From assembly GCF_021462285.1 (NCBI RefSeq), contig NZ_CP082787.1, positions 4,092,001 to 4,156,000 of the forward strand: DNA of 64,000 nucleotides, given 5' to 3'. Positions 26,685-35,578 of this stretch are shown here, piece after piece. The notes under the pieces are model-generated. The model did no database searches, was not told the DNA's origin, and worked only from the letters and a program-made list of their open reading frames with translations. Both the position numbers and the translations under genes were made by a program. The stretch comes from Serratia entomophila. Lineage in GTDB: Bacteria > Pseudomonadota > Gammaproteobacteria > Enterobacterales > Enterobacteriaceae. Position 1 is the stretch's first letter. Every line of letters begins with the position of its first letter.

Positions 26685-26698
26685 TCGCGTTGGGCGGC

Positions 26699-27565
26699 TC
26701 AGCGCCCTTTCTTTTTGCGGCCAGGCTGGGCGAAACGCTTGCGGCCGGCCGGAACGCCGCCGGGCCTATCGGCGCTTTTCGGCCCGCTGACGGCAGGCTT
26801 TTTCTTGGCCGCAGGCTGGGCCTTCTTCGCAGGTTTGGCTTCCGATGAGGAATCCTCAATCGATTTAAACAGTTCGATAAGCTCGTCGTCGGTTAAATCA
26901 CGCCACTCGCCCGGCGGCAGCCCGGTGAGGCTGACGTTCATGATGCGGGTGCGCTCCAGCTTGGTGACCTCATAGCCGAAATGCTCGCACATGCGGCGGA
27001 TCTGGCGGTTAAGCCCCTGAACCAGCACGATGCGGAACACAAAAGGCGCTTCTTTCTTCACCTTGCACTTTTTGGTCACGGTGCCCAGCATCGGCACACC
27101 GGCGCCCAGGCCGCGAATAAACTCGTCGGTTACCGGCTTGTTGACCGTCACCCGATATTCTTTCTCGTGGTCATTACCCGCACGCAGGATCTTGTTCACC
27201 AGATCGCCGTGGTTGGTCAGGAAGATCAGCCCCTGTGAATCTTTATCCAGCCGGCCAATCGGGAAGATGCGCGTGCTGTGGTTGACGAAATCGACGATGT
27301 TGTCTTTCTCGCCGTCTTCCGTGGTGCTGACGATGCCCACCGGTTTGTTTAACGCGATAAAGACCAGATCGTCTTCATTGCGGGGTTCGATCAGCTGACC
27401 GTTGACCTTGACGACGTCCCCTGGAAATACCCGATCGCCAAGCGCCACGCGCTTGCCGTTGATAAAAACGTTGCCTTGTTCGATGTAACGATCGGCATCG
27501 CGGCGGGAGCAAATGCCGCTCTCGCTGATATATTTGTTAAGACGTGTTGAAGGCTTGGTCAGCAT
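26699..27565 (-). CDS. rluF: 23S rRNA pseudouridine synthase RluF
   Basis: RluF makes pseudouridine at 23S rRNA position 2604 in E. coli. The 288-aa product has an N-terminal S4 RNA-binding domain ([20 protein letters not shown]), a pseudouridine synthase domain with catalytic D107 in [10 protein letters not shown], and the ending segment [17 protein letters not shown]. The C-terminal 45 residues are rich in Lys, Ala and Pro ([14 protein letters not shown]), an RNA-binding-like tail. The ATG at 27565 has GGAG just upstream; nine bases above it an ERIC repeat begins, so the leader contains this repeat. In E. coli rluF lies elsewhere. Confidence 0.9.
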   Translation of the reverse strand: MLTKPSTRLNKYISESGICSRRDADRYIEQGNVFINGKRVALGDRVFPGDVVKVNGQLIEPRNEDDLVFIALNKPVGIVSTTEDGEKDNIVDFVNHSTRIFPIGRLDKDSQGLIFLTNHGDLVNKILRAGNDHEKEYRVTVNKPVTDEFIRGLGAGVPMLGTVTKKCKVKKEAPFVFRIVLVQGLNRQIRRMCEHFGYEVTKLERTRIMNVSLTGLPPGEWRDLTDDELIELFKSIEDSSSEAKPAKKAQPAAKKKPAVSGPKSADRPGGVPAGRKRFAQPGRKKKGR

Positions 27566-27574
27566 GCTTTCTCC

Positions 27575-27695
27575 ATACCCGTCGTCTTTCAAGCCGCAGC
27601 GTTGTTACCTGCACTCCCCCCAGTCACTTACAAAAGCAAGCTCCCGGGGATGAGCGAGCTGGGCGCCTGGCTGCGGCTTGAAATCCATAGGGTAT
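27575..27695 (-). repeat. ERIC element in the speB-rluF interval
   Basis: These 121 bases match the enterobacterial repetitive intergenic consensus. Inverted ends are ATACCC...TTTCAAGCCGCAG and CTGCGGCTTGAAA...GGGTAT. On the minus strand the core reads like ERIC (CCCGGGAGCTTGC, then GTAAGTGACTGGGG). It ends about nine bases before the rluF start, so it would be transcribed into the rluF leader if the promoter is further upstream. Confidence 0.85.
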
Positions 27696-27784
27696 ATAGA
27701 TCCCGGTTGTGTGTATTTCTCTATGATACCGTTACAGGCGGCTCGGTTTACAGCCCCTAACCGCCTGTTAATACTCTTGGGAAC

Positions 27785-28705
27785 TTATTTGGTTTTTTTC
27801 GCCGCCTGCAGGTACAGCATTTCCAGGCCCAGCGTCGCTGCGGCCAGCGCGGTGATTTCTGACTGGTCGTAGGCCGGCGCCACTTCAACCACGTCCATGC
27901 CGACGATGTTCAGCGACTGCATGCCGCGCACCAGCTTCAGCGCGCGATCGGAGGTCAGGCCGCCGATCACCGGGGTGCCGGTGCCAGGCGCAAACGCCGG
28001 ATCGAGGCAGTCGATGTCGAAGGTCAGGTAGACCGGCATGTCGCCAACGATCCCTTTGATCTGGGTCAGCAGGTCGTCCACGCTGCGATCGTTGACCTGC
28101 GCGGCGTCCAGTACGGTGAAACCGTTGTCATGATCGAACTCGGTGCGGATGCCGATCTGCACCGAATGGTGCGGGTCGATCAGGCCTTCGTTCGGCGCAT
28201 GGAAGAACATGGTGCCGTGATCGTATTTGCTGCCGTTAGCGTAGGTGTCGGTGTGGGCGTCAAAATGCACCAGCGCCAGCTTGCCGAAATGTTTGGCGTG
28301 AGCGCGCAGCAGCGGCAGCGTGACAAAGTGGTCACCGCCGAAAGAGAGCATGCGCTTGCCGGCCTTCAGCAGCTTTTCCGCGTGCGCCTGCAGCTTGTCG
28401 CTCATGTCCTGAGCGTCGCCGAAGTTGAACACGATGTCGCCGCAGTCAACCACGTTCAGACGATCGCGCAGATCGAAGCTCCACGGCCAGCGGTTGCCTT
28501 CCCAGGCCAGGTTGGTGGAAACCTGACGGATAGCCGCTGGGCCGTGGCGGCCGCCGGCGCGGCCGGAGGTTGCCATATCAAACGGAATGCCGGTGATGAC
28601 CCACTCTGCATCGCTGTCGTAAGGCATGAAGTTCAGCGGAAAGCGCAGGAAACCAAAGGCGTTGGACACTAAAGAATTATCGGACTGATGGCCTAAGGTG
28701 CTCAT
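27785..28705 (-). CDS. speB: Agmatinase
   Basis: SpeB hydrolyses agmatine to putrescine and urea, the second step of the arginine decarboxylase route to polyamines. The 306-aa product has the ureohydrolase manganese motifs [18 protein letters not shown] and [18 protein letters not shown], and the family length. In E. coli speB lies directly after speA; here a fimbrial operon separates them, so speB probably needs its own promoter in 28706-28758. A terminator ends the fimbrial transcript just upstream. Confidence 0.97.
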   Translation of the reverse strand: MSTLGHQSDNSLVSNAFGFLRFPLNFMPYDSDAEWVITGIPFDMATSGRAGGRHGPAAIRQVSTNLAWEGNRWPWSFDLRDRLNVVDCGDIVFNFGDAQDMSDKLQAHAEKLLKAGKRMLSFGGDHFVTLPLLRAHAKHFGKLALVHFDAHTDTYANGSKYDHGTMFFHAPNEGLIDPHHSVQIGIRTEFDHDNGFTVLDAAQVNDRSVDDLLTQIKGIVGDMPVYLTFDIDCLDPAFAPGTGTPVIGGLTSDRALKLVRGMQSLNIVGMDVVEVAPAYDQSEITALAAATLGLEMLYLQAAKKTK

Positions 28706-28758
28706 AGTAAACCCTCGTAGTTCAACAAGTTGCCCAGACTTTGGCGCCGGGCGGTTAC

Positions 28759-28803
28759 AAAAAAAAATCCCTCCCGCGTCGTTAGCCCGACGAGAAAGGG
28801 ATT
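28759..28803 (-). terminator. Rho-independent terminator after the fimbrial operon
   Basis: On the minus strand a compound hairpin (AATCCCT outer stem, CGTCG inner stem) ends in ten consecutive T residues. It lies about 193 bases past the last pilin gene and upstream of speB. This stretch may represent a terminator of the former speA-speB interval. Confidence 0.85.
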
Positions 28804-28996
28804 GATGTAATGTTTGTTTCGGTGCTACCGATAGAGAAGATTATGGCCGCATTTTTCCTAAGCTTCAAGCGGGTGAGATTAATTCCATACCCTGACATTT
28901 TGCTTAAGTTGGGTGGTGATGTTTGCAATGCGGAGCATCACCTTGTCGCTCGGGATGATACATCGCACCTTGGAATAGATATTTCACGCTATGTAA

Positions 28997-29509
28997 TTAT
29001 TTATAAGTCACGCTAAACTGAATGGTGGCATTAGCTTTTCCTGATGCAATGGGTAAAGCGTAGGTTTTATAACGAGCAAACAACCCTACCTCACCACTAT
29101 TACTTACACTATCAGCATAGCCGCTTCTGTTAGGATAAAAGATCAGCTCATCCATTTGATAACGACTGATTTGCAGACCTAAACCTTTGGCGCTTTCAGA
29201 TGAATTATCCAGCATAAATATACCAGAGCTAGAATCTGGTGTTTCGCCTTCAAATTCAAACCAAACATAAGTACTGGGAACGCAATCTGAAAATTTAAAC
29301 TTGAATGGCACCCATGCACTGGTCGCATTTATCTTATTCAGTTCAGTAGCATCAAGATCCCCTAGCCCTACAGTCAAGCTTTTTGTCTGCAGATTACAAG
29401 TAGGCTTTACAATATCGGCAATAATACGCAAGTTGCCATCGCTGGCATGAGCCGTGAGCAGAGCACTTCCGAGCAGGCCACCGGTCAGGAAATAAATTAC
29501 TTTTTTCAT
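28997..29509 (-). CDS. Minor fimbrial subunit (pilin-like)
   Basis: This 170-aa protein has a signal peptide ending LLTAHA (about residue 22), a disulfide-type Cys in KPTCNL and another in FSDCVP, and a C-terminal IQFSVTYK resembling the pilin donor-strand beta-strand. It is the last gene of the chaperone-usher operon. The start at 29509 has AAGGA upstream. Its DNA is visibly more AT-rich than the usher and adhesin genes, as is the preceding pilin gene. The precise position in the pilus (tip adaptor or terminator) is unknown. Confidence 0.85.
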   Translation of the reverse strand: MKKVIYFLTGGLLGSALLTAHASDGNLRIIADIVKPTCNLQTKSLTVGLGDLDATELNKINATSAWVPFKFKFSDCVPSTYVWFEFEGETPDSSSGIFMLDNSSESAKGLGLQISRYQMDELIFYPNRSGYADSVSNSGEVGLFARYKTYALPIASGKANATIQFSVTYK

Positions 29510-29585
29510 AGAAAATCCTTTTAGCATTCATTATAAATGGCCGTTCAAAGCATGTCGGCATCTATATATAATAAAGTTAATTTAT

Positions 29586-30131
29586 TTATGGATGAACAAT
29601 ACTAAATTGAATATCAGCAATGGCCTTTCCGAACTCAACAGCAGAGGCATATGCGTCTGTCATTATTGCATAAGTGGTAAATTCTAATCTATTTACAGTC
29701 CCAGTTTTCAATGTAAAGAGTTCACTGAGTTCATTAGGAGCGAGATGGGTAGACGTATGGGTTGTTTCTGGATAATAGTAAATCATAAAACCAACGCCTT
29801 TGGCAGCGCCCGGCTCAGAGCTATTATTGGCCGCGAACACACTTTTTTCCCAATCCCAGCCGTTTGGATTCACCGCAGTCCCTTCAAACCTCACACGTAC
29901 CTGCGAAATACTCGCCGGGCAATCCTGTAACACAATATTAAATTCTTTATGCCCGCCATGAGAGGTCGTCGTTCCTAAATTCAGAATCTGATTCTTAGAA
30001 CCCGCATCGACTACGCAGGCACTTTCCACCACCCGGCCGGTCACATTAATACTCCCATCCGCCGCCTGCAGCGGCGGCACCAGCATGGCGGCGCCGAGCA
30101 GCGTCAGGGGCAGGGCTATTTTTCTCATCAT
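29586..30131 (-). CDS. Minor fimbrial subunit (pilin-like)
   Basis: This 181-aa protein has a signal peptide (MMRKIALPLTLLGAAMLVPP..QAADG), the pilin Cys pair in ESACVVDAG and LQDCPASI and a C-terminal beta-strand IADIQFSIVHP. The start at 30131 is preferred because AAGG is nine bases upstream; an ATG at 30140 lies against the Shine-Dalgarno itself and one at 30128 is also possible. It starts just after the stop codon of the adhesin gene. AT-rich compared with the genes upstream. Confidence 0.85.
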   Translation of the reverse strand: MMRKIALPLTLLGAAMLVPPLQAADGSINVTGRVVESACVVDAGSKNQILNLGTTTSHGGHKEFNIVLQDCPASISQVRVRFEGTAVNPNGWDWEKSVFAANNSSEPGAAKGVGFMIYYYPETTHTSTHLAPNELSELFTLKTGTVNRLEFTTYAIMTDAYASAVEFGKAIADIQFSIVHP

Positions 30132-30142
30132 TATCTTCATCC

Positions 30143-31063
30143 TTATTGATAGGTGAGGCTAAAGGTCGCCACCGCATTGGCTTCGCCGGCGGCGATCTGC
30201 GGTTGCGTTTGGTAATAGCGGGCGCTGAACGGGTAGCTGTGCAGCCCCTGCGGGGCGGTTTCCAACGGCAACCGCTCCCCCAATGCCAGCGGTGCGCCGC
30301 GGTAGAGCAACTGCACCCCGACGCCGCGTGCGCTGGATGGCGCATCGGGGCTGACCAGAGCCAGCACGCCCGGCGCGTCGCTGCCGGCGGCAATGCCGTC
30401 GAACTGAATGTTGACCTGGGCGCCGGCGTCGCAGGCCAGATCCAGCAGGAACGGCTGTTCGCCGCGTGTGCTGCCCTGGCCGCGAAAATCGCTGCGCGCC
30501 ACGTCCCCCAGCGCCACCGTGCGGTTGCGGTTGCCCTGCAGCTCGCAGGCCAGCCGGGTGATGGCGACCGGTTTTTGCAACGCAATGTCCAGCACCGGCC
30601 GGCCGTTGACCGCGCGGCGCGCCAGCGTTTCCACCGCCAATACGCCGGAAGACAACGGCCCGGTCACCACCAGCCGCAGGCTGAGCTGTTGCTTGCCGGC
30701 GGCGATCGCGCCATCGGCCGGCCAGCCTTCATTAAAGCCGCCGTCGGTGCTCAGCGCATAACCCAGACCGCGAATGTTGGTGCTGTAAACCGCGCTGCGC
30801 CCGCTGCGTGCGCCACTGTCGTTGCCCAACAGGTTGAGGCGGGCATCGCTAACGCTTTCGCAAGGCGCCAGTGATGCCGGTTGCTGCACCTGACGCGCCC
30901 CTTGCCATATCACGCTGCCCACTGGCAGATCACGCTGCAGGGTTTGCGCGGGGATGTCGAACAACACCCGTTCCGGGGTTTCCACCTGCGGGCACTCGGC
31001 CCCCCAGGCGCTGCCCGCCGCCCATAGCCCACACAGGCCGAGCCTCCATACTCCTGTCTTCAT
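30143..31063 (-). CDS. Fimbrial tip adhesin-like protein
   Basis: This 306-aa secreted protein has a signal peptide ending near WAAGSAWG (residue 21). It is about twice the length of a pilin. The C-terminal half has pilin features: Cys in RLACELQ and LDLACDAG and the final strand AVATFSLTYQ. The N-terminal half has cysteines in ECPQVE and LAPCES and is probably the receptor-binding lectin-like domain, as in FimH-type two-domain adhesins. No specific receptor can be named. It follows the usher gene by 10 bases. Confidence 0.85.
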   Translation of the reverse strand: MKTGVWRLGLCGLWAAGSAWGAECPQVETPERVLFDIPAQTLQRDLPVGSVIWQGARQVQQPASLAPCESVSDARLNLLGNDSGARSGRSAVYSTNIRGLGYALSTDGGFNEGWPADGAIAAGKQQLSLRLVVTGPLSSGVLAVETLARRAVNGRPVLDIALQKPVAITRLACELQGNRNRTVALGDVARSDFRGQGSTRGEQPFLLDLACDAGAQVNIQFDGIAAGSDAPGVLALVSPDAPSSARGVGVQLLYRGAPLALGERLPLETAPQGLHSYPFSARYYQTQPQIAAGEANAVATFSLTYQ

Positions 31064-31073
31064 CCTTCACTCC

Positions 31074-33602
31074 TTAACGACACTGGGCCGCCATCTCCGG
31101 AATCTCCGGGCCGACCGTCTCCGGCAGGCTGTAGTTGACCTGGCACTGCTGGTCAGGCTGCTTGCCCCACTGCACCTGCAGCGTGCCGCTGGCCGGCATG
31201 CCCGCCAGGAACAGCTGGCCGCCGTCGCCGACGATGCTGCTGTTGTCGCCGCCCGCCAGGCCGGCGATGGCGCCGAACGGCACCGGGCGGCCATCGGCGC
31301 GCGTCAGCGTCATCATCAGCCGCGCCCCCACCTTGGTCTGGTAGTCCGCCAGCACCACCGCACCGCGGGTTGGTATCACCGTCTGGCTGGTCAGCTCCAG
31401 CTCCACGTCGTCCGCCAGGGTGGTCGGGTCCAGCGCAATCGGGTTCTGGCGATAGGCGGAGAGATAAGGCACCACCGCATAGCCGCGAGCGTCGGTTTTC
31501 ACCCCCACCTGGTTGACCACGCTCACCCCGCCGGCACCCGGCGCATGCACCAGCGCCACCGTGTCGTTCAGCGGCTGCGACAGCGTCAGCCCGCCGGCAT
31601 GCAACAGCAACCCGCCCTGCATGTCATAATTCAGCCGCTGGCGCTGGCCGTCGTGGCTCAGCCCGGCGCCGAGCAGCGCCTTGCTGCCGCGATAGCCGAG
31701 CGACAGATTGCCGTTTTCCCCTTCGCCCTGGTTGCCGTAGCCGCCGCTCAGCCCCCAGTTCAGGTTGTCGCCTTCCAGCGCGGTGCCGTTTATTCCCAGA
31801 GTTTGCGTAGTCTGCCCGCGGTTGCTGTTGCTGATGCCGTAGCTGGCCCAGGTGTTGTGCGCCCACAGGTTCAGCGGAATGCTGAGATTCAGCGCCACCA
31901 CCCGATCGGTTTCCGCCCCGCGGCTCTGGTTCTGGCTATAGTTGAGGCCGTAGCTCACCCCCTTGACGCTGCCGTTGTAACCCAGGCTGACCGAACGGCG
32001 CTTGCCCTGTTCACCCCAGCTCTGGTCTTCCGTCAGGCTCAGGAACAACGAGCCGGGCAATAATCCCAACCCCTGCTGCAGCGAAAGCTCTTTGCGGCTG
32101 CGGGTAGCGCTATTGTCAGCCCGGCCGTTGGTTTGCATCGCCTGTTGCAGCGTGGCGTAGCCTTCGCTGGCGTGGCGGTAACCGGCCATGCTCAGTTGGG
32201 TGCCGGTGAGCGGGAAGCTTTTCTCATAGCGCAGGCGCCACATCTGGCCCTGCTGGTTATCGCCCTGGAGCGCGCCTTCGCGCCGCCGGATCCAGCTTTG
32301 GGTGATGTCCAGCGACAGCGCGCCTGCGCGGCCAAGGTTTTGCCCCACGCCCAGCGCCAGCGAACGATAACGGTTGGCCCACTGGCCGCCGCCGTAAACC
32401 GTGGTGCCGAACGGCAGGCCGTAAATTAAAGTGCCTTGCATGAACTTTTCGTCATCGGCGCTCGCGTCCTGCGCACGGTATTGCCCGGCGGCCAGGCCGT
32501 AGCTCAGCCGCCCTTCGCGTTGCAGCACCGGCAGCGAGGCGAACGGCACCAGCAGGCGCTGTTCCGCGCCGTCGCTTTCCTTGATGGTGACGTCCAGATC
32601 GCCGCTGCCGGAAACCGCATACAGATCGCTGATTTCAAACGCGCCCGGCGGCACATAGCGTTGATCGATCACCACGCCGTTCTGGCGGATGATCACCTCG
32701 GCATTGCTTTTGGCGATGCCGCGCACCACCGGCGAGTAGCCGCGCAGGCTATCCGGGTACATCTCCTCCACCGAGGCCAGCAGCATGCCGCGCAGCGGCA
32801 AGGAGTCGAAGATATCGCCCGGCGTGGTGGCGTCGCCCAGCGTCAACAGCCCGTTCAACGGCGTGATATCCCGTTGCACATAGCTGTTCAGCGTGCGCCA
32901 ATGCGCTTCGCTCCGGCTGTCGCGGCTCCACACGCCGTCGTGCCGTACGCGCCAGGCCCCCCAGTTGGCGCCGTTGCGCAGGTTAACGAAATAGCTGCTT
33001 TCATTACCGCCGCCCTGCCGGCTGCGATCGTTCGCCCCGCGCAGGGTATAGTTGCTTAACACCGCCGGGATGCCGCTATCCCACTGCTCCGGCGGCACGT
33101 AGCCGCGCGCCTGGCGCTTTAACGCCGCCTGCGGAATGCTCAGCCTAAGCTGTTGCTGCTCGAACTGCAGTTCCGCTCTGGCACCGGGGATCGCCTGCGG
33201 CAGATTGATGCACTCACCGGTCTGCCGCAAAGCGGGAAACGCGGTGAGATCGACGCCAAACCCGGCCAGGTCTTCCAGCGTCAGGCAGGGCTGCAGCCGC
33301 TCCTGGCCCTGGGCGTCCGGCTGCAGCGAGAAGGCCAGCGTGCGGGTATCCAGCCGCTGTTCGTTGAGAAACACATCGACGCGGTATTCCCCCGGTGGCT
33401 GTTTGTCGCCGTCGGAGAACAGCGCCAGATCCACTTCGGTTTGCGGCGTATTGCCTACCTGCAGCAGCGACGAGCTGAAACGGTATTCCGCCTGCGCCAT
33501 GCCGCTGCACATCAGCAGGCCAGCGATCTGCCAGGCCAACGGCGCCAGCCGGTATTCGCGCGGCCGCGGCTTACGCCGGCGGGGCGCAGTTTTGCTGTTC
33601 AT
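31074..33602 (-). CDS. Outer-membrane fimbrial usher
   Basis: This 842-aa usher forms the beta-barrel pore that assembles pili at the outer membrane. After a signal sequence ending in MCSGMAQA (about residue 38) it has the N-terminal domain binding chaperone-subunit complexes (EYRFSSSLLQVG), the barrel with PLRGMLLASVEEMYPDSLRGYSPVVRGIAKSNA, split here as GMLLASVEEM..SLRGYSPVVRG, and C-terminal domains ending in EIPEMAAQCR. It belongs with the chaperone upstream and the subunit genes on both sides. Confidence 0.95.
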   Translation of the reverse strand: MNSKTAPRRRKPRPREYRLAPLAWQIAGLLMCSGMAQAEYRFSSSLLQVGNTPQTEVDLALFSDGDKQPPGEYRVDVFLNEQRLDTRTLAFSLQPDAQGQERLQPCLTLEDLAGFGVDLTAFPALRQTGECINLPQAIPGARAELQFEQQQLRLSIPQAALKRQARGYVPPEQWDSGIPAVLSNYTLRGANDRSRQGGGNESSYFVNLRNGANWGAWRVRHDGVWSRDSRSEAHWRTLNSYVQRDITPLNGLLTLGDATTPGDIFDSLPLRGMLLASVEEMYPDSLRGYSPVVRGIAKSNAEVIIRQNGVVIDQRYVPPGAFEISDLYAVSGSGDLDVTIKESDGAEQRLLVPFASLPVLQREGRLSYGLAAGQYRAQDASADDEKFMQGTLIYGLPFGTTVYGGGQWANRYRSLALGVGQNLGRAGALSLDITQSWIRRREGALQGDNQQGQMWRLRYEKSFPLTGTQLSMAGYRHASEGYATLQQAMQTNGRADNSATRSRKELSLQQGLGLLPGSLFLSLTEDQSWGEQGKRRSVSLGYNGSVKGVSYGLNYSQNQSRGAETDRVVALNLSIPLNLWAHNTWASYGISNSNRGQTTQTLGINGTALEGDNLNWGLSGGYGNQGEGENGNLSLGYRGSKALLGAGLSHDGQRQRLNYDMQGGLLLHAGGLTLSQPLNDTVALVHAPGAGGVSVVNQVGVKTDARGYAVVPYLSAYRQNPIALDPTTLADDVELELTSQTVIPTRGAVVLADYQTKVGARLMMTLTRADGRPVPFGAIAGLAGGDNSSIVGDGGQLFLAGMPASGTLQVQWGKQPDQQCQVNYSLPETVGPEIPEMAAQCR

Positions 33603-33650
33603 GTTCCACGTCCCTGTTTGTGCCGCGTCCCTGACGCACTGATGGTGCTA

Positions 33651-34325
33651 TCACAGCGCCTGCTGGTGCAGCTCGCTCAGGCCACCGTAGTCATTGATCA
33701 CCTGCCAGCTGACCTGCTTGCCGCCGGCCGAAGCCGGCAGGGAGTAACTCAGCGTGGCGAACGGCGCCACCATCTGCGGCTCCTTGATTTTTTCACCGGC
33801 GACGGTCACCGTGGAGAAGCTTAAGAAGTAAGGGGAGTCATTGATCGCCTTCAGCGTGCCGCCGCTGCGCTCCCAGCGCACTTTCTTGGCCGCCTCTTCC
33901 AGCGAACCGCTCAGCGAGGCCGGGCGGTAGAACAGTTTGATGCGGGTGCGCACCGCGATTTGCAGGTGGTTGCCTTTGCCTTCGGCCTCCGGCGGCACGG
34001 TCTTGACGCTGAGCCAGAATACCGATTCGCGGTCTTCCGGCAGCGCCTGGCCGGTTTTCACCACCCGCAGGGTATTCTCCCTTCCGCCGTTCAGGCGGAA
34101 CAGCGGCGGCGTCACTATGAACGGCGCCTTGACGTTGCCTTCCAGGTCGGCGTTAACCCAGGATTGCACCAGGTAAGGAATGTCGTCCGGGTTCTTCACC
34201 GTGATGGTCGCTTCTTTTTTCGCGCCGGGATATACCAGCCGTGTGCCGCCAATCACCACCCCGGCGGCGGCCTGAAAGCTATTGATTAACAGCGCGGCGC
34301 AAAGCGCAATATAGACTGGCTTCAT
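33651..34325 (-). CDS. Periplasmic fimbrial chaperone
   Basis: This 224-aa protein has a signal peptide ending at FQAAAG (about residue 21) and the two Ig-like domains of the FimC/PapD family. Markers are VVIGGTRLVYPGAKKEATITVKN (split as GGTRLVYPGA), NTLRVV preceding the GRENTLRV strand, and ESVFWLSVKTVP. It carries unfolded subunits to the usher through donor-strand complementation. A 95-base gap with a terminator-like hairpin separates it from the major pilin gene upstream. Confidence 0.95.
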   Translation of the reverse strand: MKPVYIALCAALLINSFQAAAGVVIGGTRLVYPGAKKEATITVKNPDDIPYLVQSWVNADLEGNVKAPFIVTPPLFRLNGGRENTLRVVKTGQALPEDRESVFWLSVKTVPPEAEGKGNHLQIAVRTRIKLFYRPASLSGSLEEAAKKVRWERSGGTLKAINDSPYFLSFSTVTVAGEKIKEPQMVAPFATLSYSLPASAGGKQVSWQVINDYGGLSELHQQAL

Positions 34326-34365
34326 TATGGTTCATTCCCTTGAGGTGATTGACTGAAACGCGCTG

Positions 34366-34398
34366 AAAAAATCGCCGGCGAAATATAACTCACCGGCG
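34366..34398 (-). terminator. Attenuator-like terminator between the major pilin and chaperone genes
   Basis: On the minus strand CGCCGG and CCGGCG form a 6-bp stem with a 14-base loop, followed by AT and a run of six T residues. It lies 23 bases after the pilin stop. Partial termination here would give more pilin than assembly-machinery mRNA. Confidence 0.55.
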
Positions 34399-34420
34399 GA
34401 TAACAGCTAAGATATATAAA

Positions 34421-34918
34421 TTAATTATATGAAATGCTGAATTGAAGGGTGGCATTAGCGTCGCCGGCGGTGACTTTATCCGTCGATTTATAGGCCGCAA
34501 CGAATGGCAGTAAATTATTTCCCTCAGATAATGGGATATCTGCCGTGCTGCTGCCCGGAATTACGGCTTTATTGCCAGGCCTTTCAATGCGCAGCGCCAG
34601 GCCGGTGGCGCCGGCGTCATTCAACTTGAACAGCTCGGCGTTGTTGGCATCCGCCGCGCCGTCCAGGGTCACTTTGGCATTCTTCAGGTTCACCGGACAG
34701 TCTTTCAGTTCCAGATCGAAGGCACGAGAACCCGATTCATCACCCACTTTTTTAAAATCGGTGGCCGCGACATCGCCCATTTGCACGTTAAGCGTCGGGT
34801 TAACCACGCAGGCGTTATTGATAATTTTACCGGTGAAGTTAATCACGCCGTCGGCGGCAAACGCGGAAGATGAGAGCACCGCACAGGCCAGTGCAGAAGC
34901 AACCAGATAGTTTTTCAT
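34421..34918 (-). CDS. Major fimbrial subunit
   Basis: This 165-aa protein has a signal peptide ending AFA-ADG (residue 21), the pilin Cys pair in NNACVVNP and LKDCPVNL, and the C-terminal donor strand ATLQFSISYN. It is the first gene of a six-gene chaperone-usher operon (pilin, chaperone, usher, adhesin, two minor pilins), which fits the type-1-like FimA role as main shaft component. It is preceded by a long AT-rich leader. Confidence 0.93.
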   Translation of the reverse strand: MKNYLVASALACAVLSSSAFAADGVINFTGKIINNACVVNPTLNVQMGDVAATDFKKVGDESGSRAFDLELKDCPVNLKNAKVTLDGAADANNAELFKLNDAGATGLALRIERPGNKAVIPGSSTADIPLSEGNNLLPFVAAYKSTDKVTAGDANATLQFSISYN

Positions 34919-35532
34919 ATAAATCCCTTATATAGTTTAAACAACTCATTCATATTTCGACGTTAATACATCGATTCACAGTGGCGCTGGCGCCACTTCT
35001 TTTTGTATCGATATTACTGATACAGATACCTTATGCGAGATACGAGATAACCGGCCGTACGAACCACTTCTTGGCATACGTTGCTGATGGGGAGAGGACA
35101 AATTAAAACCCGAAAAAGATAATAAGGCATTTAAAAAGATCAATTCAACCACAAACCCAAAATATTACCGAACAAGGCTAATAACATATCCGTTAATGAT
35201 TTGTTTTTATGTAAAACCAGATTTCACCCTATGCCGCCCTCACAGAAATAGAGCGAAAAGCCGTTAAATCCATTAAAAATAAATCAGTTAAATCAAACCA
35301 GCAATAAAATGCAGCATGAATAAATTATCAATCAACAATAGGAAACAAAGTGTAAAATAAAGAAAATATGAATGGTTATGGAATTTATAGTTCACGAAAA
35401 AAACAATAATTATAATGCATCCGCTTTTAAATATTTCTCGCATGAATATATATAACTAAAGTAAGTTAATTCTTATCTACAAGCGAGAGAACGTTACCTG
35501 TAAACAGAGACGTAAATTAGGCGGGATCACAC
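34919..35532. other. AT-rich fimbrial upstream region
   Basis: These 614 bases are strongly AT-rich and carry no gene. Such regions often hold silencer (H-NS) sites and fimbrial promoters; this is inference. A hairpin GTGGCG-CTGG-CGCCAC (34981-34996) lies 63 bases upstream of the pilin start and, read on the plus strand, is followed by TTCTTTTT. It is flanked by ATCGAT on each side. No paired inverted repeats of an invertible phase switch were recognised. Confidence 0.6.
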
Positions 35533-35568
35533 AAAAAAGGCCGGGCACCTTAACGGCGCCCGGCCTTT
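35533..35568 (-). terminator. Rho-independent terminator of speA
   Basis: On the minus strand AAAGGCCGGGC pairs with GCCCGGCCTTT and is followed by further T residues. It lies 11 bases after the speA stop and should prevent read-through into the fimbrial region. Confidence 0.9.
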
Positions 35569-35578
35569 CAGGACGATA

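Noticed and set aside
28810..29016. 68-codon plus-strand frame in the AT-rich stretch after the fimbrial operon
   Set aside because: No clear Shine-Dalgarno, no domain recognised, and it overlaps the end of the last pilin gene.
34919..35532. Invertible phase-variation switch upstream of the pilin gene
   Set aside because: No pair of matching inverted repeats flanking a promoter and no recombinase gene nearby were found.
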